Counted from the first letter of the stretch, positions 52,470 through 61,978 are shown. The stretch is 64,000 nt of DNA from Winogradskyella eximia (GCF_003386165.1 NZ_QRDV01000004.1:253587-317586); one strand, 5' to 3'. A program made the numbers and translations. Notes: generated from the letters alone by a model not told the origin.

Positions 52470-53752
52470 TTGTTTCTTCTCTTTTCATAAGTTTTAAAAA
52501 TCCATTCAGCTATAAAACATAAACTAATAATAACCACTGAAACAATAACTCCAGTTAAGTTAGAGTGGTACTGCTGATTAATTAATATCACTAAAGCTAA
52601 AGCGCAAAGTAGACTGCCAGCTAACGGAATTGCCTTATTACTATTTGTGTCTTTAGCGGTTTTAAAACCCACCCAATTAACAATGCCAAATATGAGTATA
52701 AAGCCAACGCTTCCGGCTGTTGATATGCTTTCTAAATCTAATACATTCACTAAAACTAACGTCGCTATTGCAGTTATGAGCAATCCTATAGGTTGATTCC
52801 AAAGTCTAGAGGTAAAATGGTGTGGTAATTCATCATCTTCGGCAATTTCAAAATTAACACGACTGCCTCCATACAACGATGCATTAATGGCCGAAAATGT
52901 AGAAATTAAAGCCGCAATGGTAATGATGGTAAATCCAATTTTTCCTAACATGGGTTTTGCCGCTTCTGCTAAAACATAATCTTCGGCTTTTGCTATTTTA
53001 TCAAAAGGAAGTGAGCCTACAGTTACAATGGCAATGATTATATATAGAATTATTACAAAAATTACGGAGTAATAATACGCACGTGGAATATTTTTTTTAG
53101 GATTTACAATATCTGGAGCTGCGTTGGCAATTAATTCAAAACCTTCATAAGCCACAAAAATCACCATACCTGCTGCAAATAGTTGTACGGGTGTTTCCCA
53201 GTTAGAAATTGCCAATTGTGACATATTGGGATTCCCAATAAGACCATAAGCACCAATTCCAATAAAACCAATTAAAATAATCAGTTTTATAATCACTGCG
53301 TAAGATTCTATTTTTCCAACAATAGTAATACTGTAGTAATTTATCGCAGTAGCCAGAATAATAATGGCACTAGCATAAATATGAAATTCAATGGTTTTGT
53401 TTTGTGTTAGTTCTAATAAGTTAGGTGCATAAGATCCAAAAGCAGAAGCGTACAACGAGAGCATAATGATATAACTTACCCAAAGTAAATTATTAATGGC
53501 TCCACTAAAAATTGAAACACCAAAGCCTTGATTGATAAATTTAACAGTTCCGCCTCTGTCAGGATATTTTAGGGATAGTTTTACATAACTATACGATGTA
53601 ATTAATGCCAATAGACCTGCAAATAAAAAAGCGATTGGAGTTCCTCCATGTGCTATGGAAACGGCTAAACCAAGTACAGCGAAGATACCTCCACCAACCA
53701 TGCCTCCAATACCAATTGAAATTGCATCCCTTAAACTTATTTTGTCTGCCAC
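52466..53752 (-). CDS. APC superfamily amino acid permease
   Basis: A 428-aa inner-membrane transporter. The family start is DAISIGIGGMVGGGIFAVLG with the unwound G-x-G-x-G-G-I-F-ligand loop of TM1, followed by about eleven more helices. AAGMVIFVAYEGFELIANAA is TM6, where substrates contact the backbone. It imports amino acids or related amines in the family; substrate unassigned. The last 4 bp overlap the M23 gene tail to tail. Confidence 0.9.
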   Translation of the reverse strand: MADKISLRDAISIGIGGMVGGGIFAVLGLAVSIAHGGTPIAFLFAGLLALITSYSYVKLSLKYPDRGGTVKFINQGFGVSIFSGAINNLLWVSYIIMLSLYASAFGSYAPNLLELTQNKTIEFHIYASAIIILATAINYYSITIVGKIESYAVIIKLIILIGFIGIGAYGLIGNPNMSQLAISNWETPVQLFAAGMVIFVAYEGFELIANAAPDIVNPKKNIPRAYYYSVIFVIILYIIIAIVTVGSLPFDKIAKAEDYVLAEAAKPMLGKIGFTIITIAALISTFSAINASLYGGSRVNFEIAEDDELPHHFTSRLWNQPIGLLITAIATLVLVNVLDLESISTAGSVGFILIFGIVNWVGFKTAKDTNSNKAIPLAGSLLCALALVILINQQYHSNLTGVIVSVVIISLCFIAEWIFKTYEKRRNN

Positions 53753-53850
53753 TTAGTTACTTAGTTTGTGCGTTTATCCTTATTTATTTATAGTGCTTTG
53801 ATTGAGCATTATAATAATTATTACAATCCGTCAATGATAAAATTGCTTAA

Positions 53851-54258
53851 CTAAGTTTTCTGAATTTGTTTTTGGGCCAGCGTTTTTCCGATTAAGAAAC
53901 CAGCTATAGCTAACAATCCATCAGAAAGTGAAAACCATAATTCTTTTGGTAGCATAATAATATTGAAGATGGTTGCTGCTAGCATAAGTATACCTACAAT
54001 ATAAGAAGGGATCATGCTTTGTTTAGAAATTTTAGCAGCAACAAACATACCAGCTATAATACCTGCAAAATGACCAATAACAACAAATATTTTAGAACCC
54101 ATAGGGATTTTATCCATATTGTTTGTTATCCATTCCATATCCATAGGGTTTGCACCTTCTGGTAATGGAAATAAATTATGTCCTATAAATGATTCAAAAA
54201 TGTAAACAGTTAGAGATGCGACAATAAACCCAATTATGGTTGCTAAAACGTTTTTCAT
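53851..54258 (-). CDS. Small four-helix membrane protein
   Basis: A 135-aa protein with four hydrophobic segments: TIIGFIVASLTVYIFESFIG, KIFVVIGHFAGIIAGMFVAA, YIVGILMLAATIFNIIMLPK and FSLSDGLLAIAGFLIGKTLA. I recall similar hypothetical proteins in Flavobacteria, but no named function. A conserved-looking loop (PEGANPMDMEWITNNMDKIP) faces one side. It stands between the permease and a methyltransferase gene, in the same direction as both. Confidence 0.78.
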   Translation of the reverse strand: MKNVLATIIGFIVASLTVYIFESFIGHNLFPLPEGANPMDMEWITNNMDKIPMGSKIFVVIGHFAGIIAGMFVAAKISKQSMIPSYIVGILMLAATIFNIIMLPKELWFSLSDGLLAIAGFLIGKTLAQKQIQKT

Positions 54259-54341
54259 AAACCGACTTGATTAGTTAGAGGGTTTAAGGTAATAAAAAAT
54301 GTTAAAAACCAATCTGATTTTACGTTTTTAGTTGTGTTATG

Positions 54342-55088
54342 CTATTTTTTACACACCACATAAAGAATACCTTTGCGTTTACCTGTATTTTTTGAAAACT
54401 GATTGGCATTTTTAACTTCTTCAATAGAAAAACCAATGTCTTCTAGTAACGACGTTATTTCTGCACGTTTAACCCAATAGGTTTTAGGCTGGTTTTTATG
54501 AAACAGTTTCCAATTAATGTCATTATTTATTTTTAGCCAAGGAAGATGACGACTAGACTGTTCTTCGCTTCGCAGTTTTCTTAATACATTAACGAAAGAA
54601 CTTAAAGCAGGATTATATATTTTAGATTCATAATCTAAAAACGAAAACATAACAATAGCATCCTTTTTAGCAACACGATAAGCTTCCTTTAGTGCATTAG
54701 TAAACAAATCTTTTTTATCTATAAAGCACAGTACTTGTTGCAGATACACTAAATAGTCAAAGGAATTACTTTCATAATTTTCTAAAACAGCAGCATCAGA
54801 GATACTAAAATTAATATTAGAGTCATTGGTGCTCGCTCGTTTTTTGGCGTGCGCTATCATATTAGGTACCACATCAAATGCAGAAATATTATTAAATCCT
54901 TTTTCTTCAATATAAAAAGAAAGTCTTCCGCCTCCTGTTCCGGCTTCTAATACATGTTTAGAAGTGTCAGTGATGTATTTTTTTAATAAATAATCCTCAG
55001 ATTTATTCAGATTTTGTTGGTTGGCCCATAATTCAAATACTTCATTTGAATAGCGCTCAGCGTTTAAGTTTTGTACGTTGGCTGTCAT
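54342..55088 (-). CDS. Class I SAM-dependent methyltransferase
   Basis: A 248-aa soluble methyltransferase. SAM-binding motif I is HVLEAGTGGGRLSFYIEEKG at about residue 45, motif II NISAFDVVPNMIAHAKKRAS, and motif IV/V SFDYLVYLQQVLCFIDKKDL. The C-terminal about 80 residues (WVKRAEITSLLEDIGFSIEE) are typical of small-molecule or lipid methyltransferases, so a nucleic-acid target is less likely. The substrate is unknown. Confidence 0.88.
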   Translation of the reverse strand: MTANVQNLNAERYSNEVFELWANQQNLNKSEDYLLKKYITDTSKHVLEAGTGGGRLSFYIEEKGFNNISAFDVVPNMIAHAKKRASTNDSNINFSISDAAVLENYESNSFDYLVYLQQVLCFIDKKDLFTNALKEAYRVAKKDAIVMFSFLDYESKIYNPALSSFVNVLRKLRSEEQSSRHLPWLKINNDINWKLFHKNQPKTYWVKRAEITSLLEDIGFSIEEVKNANQFSKNTGKRKGILYVVCKK

Positions 55089-55453
55089 TTGTTTTCCCCA
55101 TTTTTATTATTGACACATGTCAATTAGTTGATTTATAGCTTTTTAAAAATAGGTAATATTAAACATTAAAAAAATTTAGTTAATTGTAAGTTATTAACAA
55201 TCAGTGTTTGAGGTGGGTTTTTGTTGTGTTCAACTCTTTTTTTTGCATTTTGTCGTAATTAAAGAATGCTAATCTTTAAATGGGTAACTCTCTGTATACC
55301 TAGTTTTTATGTTTTTTTGTAATATAAGTATATTTATAAAGTGTATTAAAATAGACCATGTGGTTTTACCTAATGGCTTATAAGTTTCCAAGAAGAGTTA
55401 AAAGCAAATGAACTAATGGGAATAGAAAAGGAAATTAATTACGTTTTATCCAA
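55089..55453. other. Gene-free stretch
   Basis: About 365 bp, mostly AT-rich. It holds the upstream region of the methyltransferase and the downstream end of the RluA gene. A 23-codon plus-strand end (ending KEINYVLSN at 55452) is too short to call. No hairpin of note. Confidence 0.5.
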
Positions 55454-56386
55454 TTAAAGATGGCTAGTATTATTAGCCATAATTTCTGCTATTTTAGAAG
55501 GAAACAATTTTTTAAAGCGTTTAGGGAAATCATCTTTTAAATGTATTGTTTCATTTGTAAAAGGATGATTAAAACTTAAAGAATAAGCGTGTAAGTACAA
55601 GCCTTTGCCTTTCAAAATTAAATTTGTAATACCATAGTCTTTATCTCCAAGTATGGGATGGTTAATGCTATAAAGGTGTTTGCGCAACTGATGTCGTCTG
55701 CCTGTCAATGGTTTTAATCGTACTAAATTCAATGTGTCAAATCTTTTAGAAGCTACAGATTCTAAGACTTTATAATGAGATTGTGACGGTTTATCATCAA
55801 TGTTAGACGTAATTGTACCTTCTGCTTCCATATCTCCAATAGTAACAGCATAGTAGGTTTTATGAATGGTTTTAGCTTCAAAAAGTTGGTTTAAAGCTCT
55901 AATGCTTGAGCTTGTTTTTCCCGCTAATAAAATTCCCGTAGTTGCAAAATCTAAGCGATGCACAGGCTGAGGTCTTGCAGCATCATAACGTGTACTTCGC
56001 TTTATGTTCTGGGCTAAAGCATTAGCCATGGTTTTAAACGTATTACCACTCACCAAAATACCAGCAGGTTTATGTAGTGCTGCTAAATAATCATCTTCAA
56101 ACAACACTGTGAGCGGAAAAATGAGTGTGTGAGTTGGGTTTATATCTTTCGGAATAGAAATGGTGATGTGTTCACCTCCATTTATGAGAGTTGCCGAAGT
56201 CGCTATGCGCTCATTAACTGTTATGTAGTTTTTCTTTAGTGCTTTCTTTAATGCTGATTTTGTTAATGCAGACTTAAAAAGACCAACACCATATTCTTGT
56301 AATCGAATTGGGTGCGGTAAACTAGGTACAATATGTGTTTCGGTTAGGTTGATAGTGTCTTTAATTTCACGTTTAATTGATGCCAT
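55454..56386 (-). CDS. RluA family pseudouridine synthase
   Basis: A 310-aa RNA pseudouridine synthase. It has an S4-like N-terminal RNA-binding part (about 25-75, GLFKSALTKSALKKALKKNY, INGGEHITISIP) and the catalytic motif H-R-L-D-x-x-T/A-T/S-G in PVHRLDFATTGILLAGKTSS at about residue 143, with the nucleophilic Asp. The LKPLTGRRHQLRKHLYSINH segment is motif III. The RNA target (23S rRNA or tRNA) is not determined. Its start overlaps the lipoprotein gene upstream by 14 bp. Confidence 0.92.
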   Translation of the reverse strand: MASIKREIKDTINLTETHIVPSLPHPIRLQEYGVGLFKSALTKSALKKALKKNYITVNERIATSATLINGGEHITISIPKDINPTHTLIFPLTVLFEDDYLAALHKPAGILVSGNTFKTMANALAQNIKRSTRYDAARPQPVHRLDFATTGILLAGKTSSSIRALNQLFEAKTIHKTYYAVTIGDMEAEGTITSNIDDKPSQSHYKVLESVASKRFDTLNLVRLKPLTGRRHQLRKHLYSINHPILGDKDYGITNLILKGKGLYLHAYSLSFNHPFTNETIHLKDDFPKRFKKLFPSKIAEIMANNTSHL

Positions 56387-56921
56387 TTGGCGCTAAATAA
56401 TTACCATCATAACGTCCAGTAATTACTTGTCCATCAGTTCTAGTAAAAGTAAACGTAAAAACAATATTATATGCGGTGAAATTAGTAATAGTTACAGAGC
56501 CAGATTGTGCAAAGACGTCAGCATCTGGGTCGTTGTCAGATAGAAGGATGGTACCAGGATTAAATTCACTATCTACAAAAGAACCATTAATTGAAATATC
56601 ATAATCCTCAATGGTATCATAGGTTGTGTTTTCTAAACTTCCTGTATGGATATCAAAATAGACAAAAGCAACAGTGTCTAAATCTTCATTGCCAGTTATT
56701 TCTGAACTTGTTTTATTAAACAAACTAATTCCTATATCACTTGGTGCATTCGTCGTTGTATTCTCGTCGGTAATTATAGCAGATACTAAAGGGTAGCTAA
56801 CACCATTAAATATAAATTCATTCGGATCTTCTGGTGTGGTACTCGTGTTGTCTTCTGGAGAACATGAACTAAAAATAAGGGCAAATAAAAGTGCCATAAG
56901 ATAAGGTCGTCTGGGTTTCAT
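56373..56921 (-). CDS. Lipoprotein of unknown function, 182 aa
   Basis: Signal peptide MKPRRPYLMALLFALIFSSC with the lipobox FSSC, then SPEDNTST. The mature part is beta-rich with EFIFNGVSYPLVSAIITDEN near the start and VTITNFTAYNIVFTFTFTRT-DGQVITGRY near the end, a pattern I know from Flavobacteriaceae surface lipoproteins without assigned function. It overlaps the downstream RluA gene by 14 bp, so they share a transcript. Confidence 0.75.
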   Translation of the reverse strand: MKPRRPYLMALLFALIFSSCSPEDNTSTTPEDPNEFIFNGVSYPLVSAIITDENTTTNAPSDIGISLFNKTSSEITGNEDLDTVAFVYFDIHTGSLENTTYDTIEDYDISINGSFVDSEFNPGTILLSDNDPDADVFAQSGSVTITNFTAYNIVFTFTFTRTDGQVITGRYDGNYLAPNGIN

Positions 56922-57329
56922 AATCGTTTTATTGTCAAATTAATAAGTAGGTATTAAAAGTAAATATAGACTAAAAAAATTGATGCGTCATTTTTACAAT
57001 ATTTTATCTTGAAAGCATCTCAAGATCTATGTGGACTATAGCCGAAGAGCAAAAGCCATAAAAAAGGAATTTCATTCGAAGTCATTTTCGGGATTAGACA
57101 GATATAAAACGTCTGTAGCTTGTGACTTTTTTAAAATATCTGTGTCTTAATAGTAAAGGATATAACATCATCCTCGATTAATGAAACATAAAGTAAATCC
57201 TTGCAGATCTCTAAAAAGAAACATTAATTGTATTGTAACACATACATGGAAATAGCATTCCCAAATTGAATTTCCTATAAAAGAATCCTGATACAACGTG
57301 TCCGGATTTTTTTAGTTTATTTCCTTAAT
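56922..57329. other. Gene-free stretch upstream of the 182-aa lipoprotein gene
   Basis: About 400 bp. No coding pattern. A possible weak terminator for the plus strand lies near 57286 (AATCC ... GGATT followed by TTTTTT), but there is no plus-strand gene before it. Confidence 0.45.
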
Positions 57330-57455
57330 TTAATCATCAAATAAATCTCCTTCATCAGGTCCTGGAGTATTATCATTAAAATCTAGTAAATGTCTATTGT
57401 AATAGCAAAAGCCAACAATGACTATGAAAATGACTACTAAAGTTGCGATATACAT
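57330..57455 (-). CDS. Small single-helix membrane protein, 41 aa
   Basis: From the ATG at 57455 the minus strand reads MYIATLVVIFIVIVGFCYYN, then RHLLDFNDNTPGPDEGDLFD and a final D before a TAA. One clean transmembrane helix (residues 4-18) is followed by a short basic pair and an acidic tail, the architecture of real small membrane proteins. It would be about 41 aa. A similar very small gene lies at 58181-58279 in the same strand. Confidence 0.6.
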   Translation of the reverse strand: MYIATLVVIFIVIVGFCYYNRHLLDFNDNTPGPDEGDLFDD

Positions 57456-57526
57456 TTTACTAATGATTTATTAAGACAAATGATTAGAGCCAAGTTAGTA
57501 AAAGTAATTTAATTGAAAACCACTAA

Positions 57527-57578
57527 CGTCAGTTTGAGTGATTCCGATTTTTTTCATCGGAATTGTAACGAGAACCTT
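57527..57578. repeat. Interspersed palindromic repeat, copy 5 (half)
   Basis: CGTCAGTTTGAGTGATTCCG, a short hairpin ATTCCGATTTTTTTCATCGGAAT, and GTAACGAGAACC. It keeps only the left half of the full repeat. Confidence 0.7.
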
Positions 57579-57596
57579 CAAAAACGAAAATTACGC

Positions 57597-58139
57597 TTAC
57601 TCACAATCTGCCTGAACAACTTTATGCTTCCACTGTATCCAATATTCTTGTAAACCTTCAGGTGTGGTTTTTAAATCGCTAATGTCTAAATGATGGCCTT
57701 GCATCAGTACATCTTTAAGTTGCGCTTTACGTTGCGAAAGGGCAGGAGTATGATTCCAGCCACCAACATGATCAAAAGACGTGTAAGCCTCACATTTTTG
57801 ACTCACAGTTATAAAAGGAATAGATAACGTATAACTAACATGACCAGAACCCATACCTTCTGTACGCATCGTAATATTTTTAAAATCTACTTTACTGTAG
57901 TCGCCAGATTTAAAAAGTGCTTTTAGTTGGTCTCCAACAGCCGCAGACATGGTATTAGAAAATTGATGTGCAATGTCGTCTCCGTTTATAAATTCTTTAC
58001 CTTGGTAAGTTCCTTGGCAAGCTTTTGTATGGCAGGTGATGCCGTTTTCTTTAGAGATGTTTGTCCCTTCTTTTTTATCTTGATGGTTACAGTTGGTGAA
58101 GCCGAAGATTAAGATTACTAAAGTGATAAGCTGTTTCAT
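57597..58139 (-). CDS. Exported lipoprotein of unknown function, 180 aa
   Basis: Signal MKQLITLVILIFGFTNC gives the lipobox FTNC. The mature part contains five Cys residues (in NGITCHTKACQGTY, VSQKCEAY, QADCE and the lipid Cys) and a segment FNNGDDIAHQFS-like INGDDIAHQFSNTMSAAVGD. GMGSGHVSYTLSIPFITVSQ and the C-terminal GLQEYWIQWKHKVVQ show a beta-sheet fold. No named family recognised. The Cys pairs suggest disulfides in the periplasm or surface. Confidence 0.72.
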   Translation of the reverse strand: MKQLITLVILIFGFTNCNHQDKKEGTNISKENGITCHTKACQGTYQGKEFINGDDIAHQFSNTMSAAVGDQLKALFKSGDYSKVDFKNITMRTEGMGSGHVSYTLSIPFITVSQKCEAYTSFDHVGGWNHTPALSQRKAQLKDVLMQGHHLDISDLKTTPEGLQEYWIQWKHKVVQADCE

Positions 58140-58180
58140 TGCTATTTAAAACTCCTTTTTTATTCGTTTGAGTTCTTATT

Positions 58181-58279
58181 CTATTTTAATAACCAAGTAA
58201 GAGCAAGTAAACCAAATAAGATAATGGCTAGCGTTAAACCTGTTATTTTTTTCTTTTCAGAATTATAGAATATATTCAT
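58181..58279 (-). CDS. Small single-helix membrane protein, 32 aa
   Basis: From the ATG at 58279: MNIFYNSEKKKITGLTLAIIL, then FGLLALTWLLK and TAG. A charged N-terminal 12 residues and one transmembrane helix fit a small membrane protein. It lies between the DUF885 peptidase gene and the 180-aa lipoprotein gene, both on this strand. Confidence 0.5.
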   Translation of the reverse strand: MNIFYNSEKKKITGLTLAIILFGLLALTWLLK

Positions 58280-58395
58280 GGCTTATTAATGTAAGTGATG
58301 CAATAAGGTAGCGTAATTTAATGACATTACATCTCATTACGCCACTTATGTTGAATCTCACAGCCAGAAACAAGGACTAAATTTTTCTAAATTGT

Positions 58396-60204
58396 CTATT
58401 TGGTTTTAGCAATCCATGCATCAATTTTCTTTTCTAAAAGTGCAAGCGGAATACAGCCAGTTTCAAGTACTTGCGCATGAAACTCACGGATATCAAAAGC
58501 ATCACCCAGTTCTTGTTCAGCTTTAGCTCTCAGTTCTCTTATTTTTAATTGTCCTATTTTGTATGATAAGGCTTGGCCTGGCATGGCCATGTAACGTTCA
58601 ATTTCAGAGGTAATACTCGCTTCAGATTCTGCTTCATTATCTAATGAATATTGAATGGCTTCTTCTCTAGTCCAGCCTTTGGCATGGATGCCTGTATCTA
58701 CCACTAGTCTAATCGCTCTGTGCATTTCCATGCCTAGCATGCCAAAATATTGGTACGGATCTGTGTATAAGCCTAATTCTTTTCCTAAGCTTTCCGTATA
58801 AAGTGCCCAACCTTCACCGTAAGCACTATACCATAACGACTTTCTAAATTGTGGTAAATCTTCGTTTTCTATCGTTAAAGAAATTTGATAATGGTGTCCT
58901 GGTATGGCTTCGTGTAAAAATAATGCTTCATCAGAAAACACATTGTAAGTCGCAGCATCTATAATGGGTACATAAAAAACACCAGGTCTTGAGCCATCTG
59001 CTGCTCCAGGATTATATTGTGCGCTTGCAGAAGCCTCTCTAAATTTTTCGGTTTGTTTTACTATAAAATCGGCTTTTGGCTTATTCGCAAAAAGTTTATT
59101 TAATTTGGGTTTCATGGTGTTGTGAATGGCATTAAAATTGGCAATCACCTCTTCTGGTGTCTTAAAAGGCATCAAAGCTTTATTGGTTCTAACCGCATTA
59201 AAAAAAGATTTTAGGTCTCCTTTAAAACCCACTTCTGCTTTTACTTTTTCCATTTCTGCTAAAATTCTAGCGACTTCTTTTAAACCTAGTTCATGAATCT
59301 CGTCAGCCGTCATATTTGTCGTCGTAAAAAATTTAATCGCATCGTCATAATACGCTTTGCCATTTGGTACATCTAAAATACCGCTACTTGTTCTACCTGC
59401 ATCTAAATAATTAGACTGTAAGTAGAAGGCCATAGATTTAAAAGAGGGTAGAAGCTCGTCCATTAATACTTTAGAATACGCTTCGGTTAATCGCTCTTTA
59501 TCTTCTTCCGAAAAACTATCTGGCATAGCAAGTACAGGTGCATAGAATAAATGCTCAGAAAGGTCAGTAATACCTTCCGCTGAGGTATTTACTGTGGTTA
59601 GTGCATCAAACTGCGGAATCACTTTTATGATGAGCGATTTTGGTAAAACATAACCTTCAGCGCTGCCTTCTTTCATGCGTTTTTCTGCTGTTTGTAACCA
59701 AACGTTGTAGCTTTGTAATCGTTTTAACCAATCGTCGTAATTTTTAACGGTTTTAAACGGTTGTGCACTAGTACCAGAAGCCCATTGTGTCATTAATAAA
59801 TTGGCAGACCACATTTGGTTGATTGGCATGTAAAGATCGTTTTTAAAACTAGATTGTGCCAATGCCATTTCGCAATCCCATGCCATTATCGCTTTACTCA
59901 TCTGTTCACTTTCTGTGAGATTGGCATCATTAAAATCTTTTAATTGTGATGCGTAAGACGTATAAAAATTTTGAAAATCGGTACGGTATGCATCAGATAG
60001 AAAATTAGGAAACGAAGCATCAAAACGAGAATCTCCAATAAACGTGGCTTCAATAGGATTCAGTTTTAATTTGCCTTCACTATAACCCTCTAACATTGTT
60101 GCAAATTCTGAATTTTCAGTCGCTGTAATTTCTTTTTTAGCTTCCTCTTTGCACGAGACTAAGATGAAGCTCATGGTTAAACAAGCAATGAGTAATTTTT
60201 TCAT
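58396..60204 (-). CDS. DUF885 family peptidase-like lipoprotein
   Basis: A 602-aa lipoprotein (MKKLLIACLTMSFILVSC, lipobox LVSC). The DUF885 domain covers most of the rest. The metal site H-E-x-x-P-G-H-H is FLHEAIPGHHYQISLTIENE at about residue 430, with the third ligand Glu further on in YGEGWALYTESLGKELGLY. The family resembles gluzincin metallopeptidases. It is a common periplasmic or surface enzyme of Bacteroidota, with peptide substrates assumed. Confidence 0.9.
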   Translation of the reverse strand: MKKLLIACLTMSFILVSCKEEAKKEITATENSEFATMLEGYSEGKLKLNPIEATFIGDSRFDASFPNFLSDAYRTDFQNFYTSYASQLKDFNDANLTESEQMSKAIMAWDCEMALAQSSFKNDLYMPINQMWSANLLMTQWASGTSAQPFKTVKNYDDWLKRLQSYNVWLQTAEKRMKEGSAEGYVLPKSLIIKVIPQFDALTTVNTSAEGITDLSEHLFYAPVLAMPDSFSEEDKERLTEAYSKVLMDELLPSFKSMAFYLQSNYLDAGRTSSGILDVPNGKAYYDDAIKFFTTTNMTADEIHELGLKEVARILAEMEKVKAEVGFKGDLKSFFNAVRTNKALMPFKTPEEVIANFNAIHNTMKPKLNKLFANKPKADFIVKQTEKFREASASAQYNPGAADGSRPGVFYVPIIDAATYNVFSDEALFLHEAIPGHHYQISLTIENEDLPQFRKSLWYSAYGEGWALYTESLGKELGLYTDPYQYFGMLGMEMHRAIRLVVDTGIHAKGWTREEAIQYSLDNEAESEASITSEIERYMAMPGQALSYKIGQLKIRELRAKAEQELGDAFDIREFHAQVLETGCIPLALLEKKIDAWIAKTK

Positions 60205-60397
60205 TTTTTATTGGTTTTAGGTTGGTGGTAATTGTCTATGTGGCTTAAATATAGTATTTTAAGTTGTAAAAAGTGCTTTTTGTTGGCATTTTAAAAAGCC
60301 AAGTGTTTCTCTAAAATTAATGGATTATGACCATCTGAAATTGAGCTAGCATGTCACTAACTTTATTTTTATAGTCTTTAAGCCAAATAATCTTAGG

Positions 60398-61072
60398 TTA
60401 TATAAGTTTCATTATATCTAATGGATGACTTAATATATATTGAGCACCATTTGCAACTAATTCTTCTTTTGGTCTATAACCCCATAATACACCTACAGCA
60501 TACATATTTGCATTAGTTGCAGTTTGCATATCAATGCCAGTATCTCCTACGTAAATTATTTCTTCAGCTTTAATGCCTAAGTTTTTAGCGATTTCTATAA
60601 CTGTAAAAGGATTTGGTTTTTTAAGCAATTCAGAAGTTAAACCAATTACAGGATCAAAATAGTTAGGGAATAACGCATGTGTGATTTTCTTAGTCAATTC
60701 ATCAGCTTTATTAGATAATACACTTAGCTTTATATCGCGAGAAACCAAATTGTCGAGTAATTCAATAATGCCATCGTATGGTGTTGTTTTATTAGTGCAA
60801 TTATCTCGATATACTTCAATCATCGCATGCAAACAACGCTCAACTTGTTGCTCGTCATTATGGGCTAATGGCAGCGATTTACTTACGAGACTTCTAATAC
60901 CACTACCAATAAAACTTTGATGTTTTTCATAGCTATGCGTCGGGTAATTGTAACTTTTAAGAACCGTATTCATGGCATCCGCTATATCCTGAAGTGAATT
61001 AACCAGTGTGCCGTCTAAATCAAAAATGACTGCTTTAAACTTTATGTTTTTATCTTTTTTACCCATTACCAT
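60398..61072 (-). CDS. HAD hydrolase, phosphoglycolate-phosphatase-like
   Basis: A 224-aa cytoplasmic phosphatase. The four HAD motifs are FKAVIFDLDGTLVNSLQDIA (I, with nucleophile and acid Asp), IKLSVLSNKADELTKK (II, Ser/Asn), the Lys in SELLKKPNPFTVIEIAKNLG (III), and IIYVGDTGIDMQTATNANM (IV, with two acidic residues). The helical cap is of the C1 type. It resembles Gph (2-phosphoglycolate phosphatase), although substrates in this group vary. An att-like remnant lies upstream at 61140. Confidence 0.9.
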   Translation of the reverse strand: MVMGKKDKNIKFKAVIFDLDGTLVNSLQDIADAMNTVLKSYNYPTHSYEKHQSFIGSGIRSLVSKSLPLAHNDEQQVERCLHAMIEVYRDNCTNKTTPYDGIIELLDNLVSRDIKLSVLSNKADELTKKITHALFPNYFDPVIGLTSELLKKPNPFTVIEIAKNLGIKAEEIIYVGDTGIDMQTATNANMYAVGVLWGYRPKEELVANGAQYILSHPLDIMKLI

Positions 61073-61139
61073 CTTTTTAGATGGTGAATTTAATCATTAA
61101 TTTCAGAGTTTAAAATGATCTAGATTCTTGTGAGTAACG

Positions 61140-61177
61140 TAGAATTTGCAATGAATTATCGATGGTGTTGTTATACG
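61140..61177. repeat. Partial att-like repeat at the left edge of the second cassette region
   Basis: TTTGCAATGAATTAT followed by GATGGTGTTGTTATACG matches the right arm and core of the long repeats (GCAATTAATTATACATGGTG in A2). Only this right end is present. Its core GTTATACG touches the stop codon of the next gene. Confidence 0.5.
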
Positions 61178-61804
61178 TTATTTATATTGGATACTAGTAT
61201 TAATCATTTCAAATGTCATTTTACCTTCAACGGTTGCTGATCCGTCTTCCTCAAGAGAGTCTTGAAATGCTATATATTTAGAATTATTTTCTCCTGTACT
61301 ATATTTATAAAATTCAATACTTAATTTTTGTCCAACCAATTCTACATTCAACTGAATTCCGCTTAACATTTTTTCGCCAAGTTGAGATTGAATATCTTTT
61401 GTTTTGCAGTTTTCTTTCCCAAACTGAATTATCATATTATCAATGAAATCTTTTACTTGCGATGCTCCATCAATGTCAAAAATCATTATTACATAATTAT
61501 TTCCATCTAATGTCCAGTTTCTATAAGCTTCACTTTTTTCAACTTCAAAACTAAAGTTACTAGGATATTCAAATGAAAGATTCCCAGCATTAAATTTCTT
61601 ATAACCGAGCAGTTTAATTGATATTTTTGGGTTTTTCAACTCACCATCAATATCTAGTTCGTTGCCTTCCTCTAATTCATATGTTTTAGAATCAACTTGA
61701 ACTTCGAACATGGACTTTGTCTCCAATTTCTTTTTTGCATTGTCCTGTGCAAATGTTAAACCATTGCATAAAAGCAGTAATACTATTGTAATTGTATTTT
61801 TCAT
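61178..61804 (-). CDS. Exported unknown protein, 208 aa, probable cassette gene
   Basis: Signal peptide MKNTITIVLLLLCNGLTFA. The mature part is acidic and beta-rich with SMFEVQVDSKTYELEEGNEL, AGNLSFEYPSNFSFEVEKSE, NNYVIMIFDIDGASQVKDFI and a C-terminal FQDSLEEDGSATVEGKMTFE. It has no named domain. The gene is bounded by att-like repeats on both sides (61140 and 61841), but its two ends are not complementary, so the cassette has been altered or was recombined. Confidence 0.72.
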   Translation of the reverse strand: MKNTITIVLLLLCNGLTFAQDNAKKKLETKSMFEVQVDSKTYELEEGNELDIDGELKNPKISIKLLGYKKFNAGNLSFEYPSNFSFEVEKSEAYRNWTLDGNNYVIMIFDIDGASQVKDFIDNMIIQFGKENCKTKDIQSQLGEKMLSGIQLNVELVGQKLSIEFYKYSTGENNSKYIAFQDSLEEDGSATVEGKMTFEMINTSIQYK

Positions 61805-61840
61805 AGATTGTGTTTAATGTGCTAAGATGGTTTTGAGTAA

Positions 61841-61956
61841 GGTTAATGTTTTGCTTTAAGCAGTTAATTTAGTAAATACAAACCGAATAGAAAATTTGCG
61901 AGGATTTTCTTAAGTAGGCTAGACCCAGCAATTAATTATACACGTTGTTAGCAAAA
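61841..61956. repeat. att-like palindromic repeat A4
   Basis: The right two-thirds match A3/A5 (AAACCGAATAGAAAATTTGC, apex AGGATTTTC, TTAAGTAGGCTAGACCC, AGCAATTAATTATACACGTTG). The left arm is diverged. The right core GTTAGCAAAA (61947-61956) is the exact complement of TTTTGCTAAC at 62731-62740. Confidence 0.8.
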
Positions 61957-61978
61957 GTATTTTAACTAAATTTTTATT

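Noticed and set aside
55380..55455. Short plus-strand frame ending KANELMGIEKEINYVLSN
   Set aside because: Only 23 codons after a stop, no start codon in a good position; too short to separate from chance.
57286..57320. Terminator near AATCC/GGATT with a T run
   Set aside because: The stem is only 5 bp with a long loop, and there is no plus-strand gene upstream of it.
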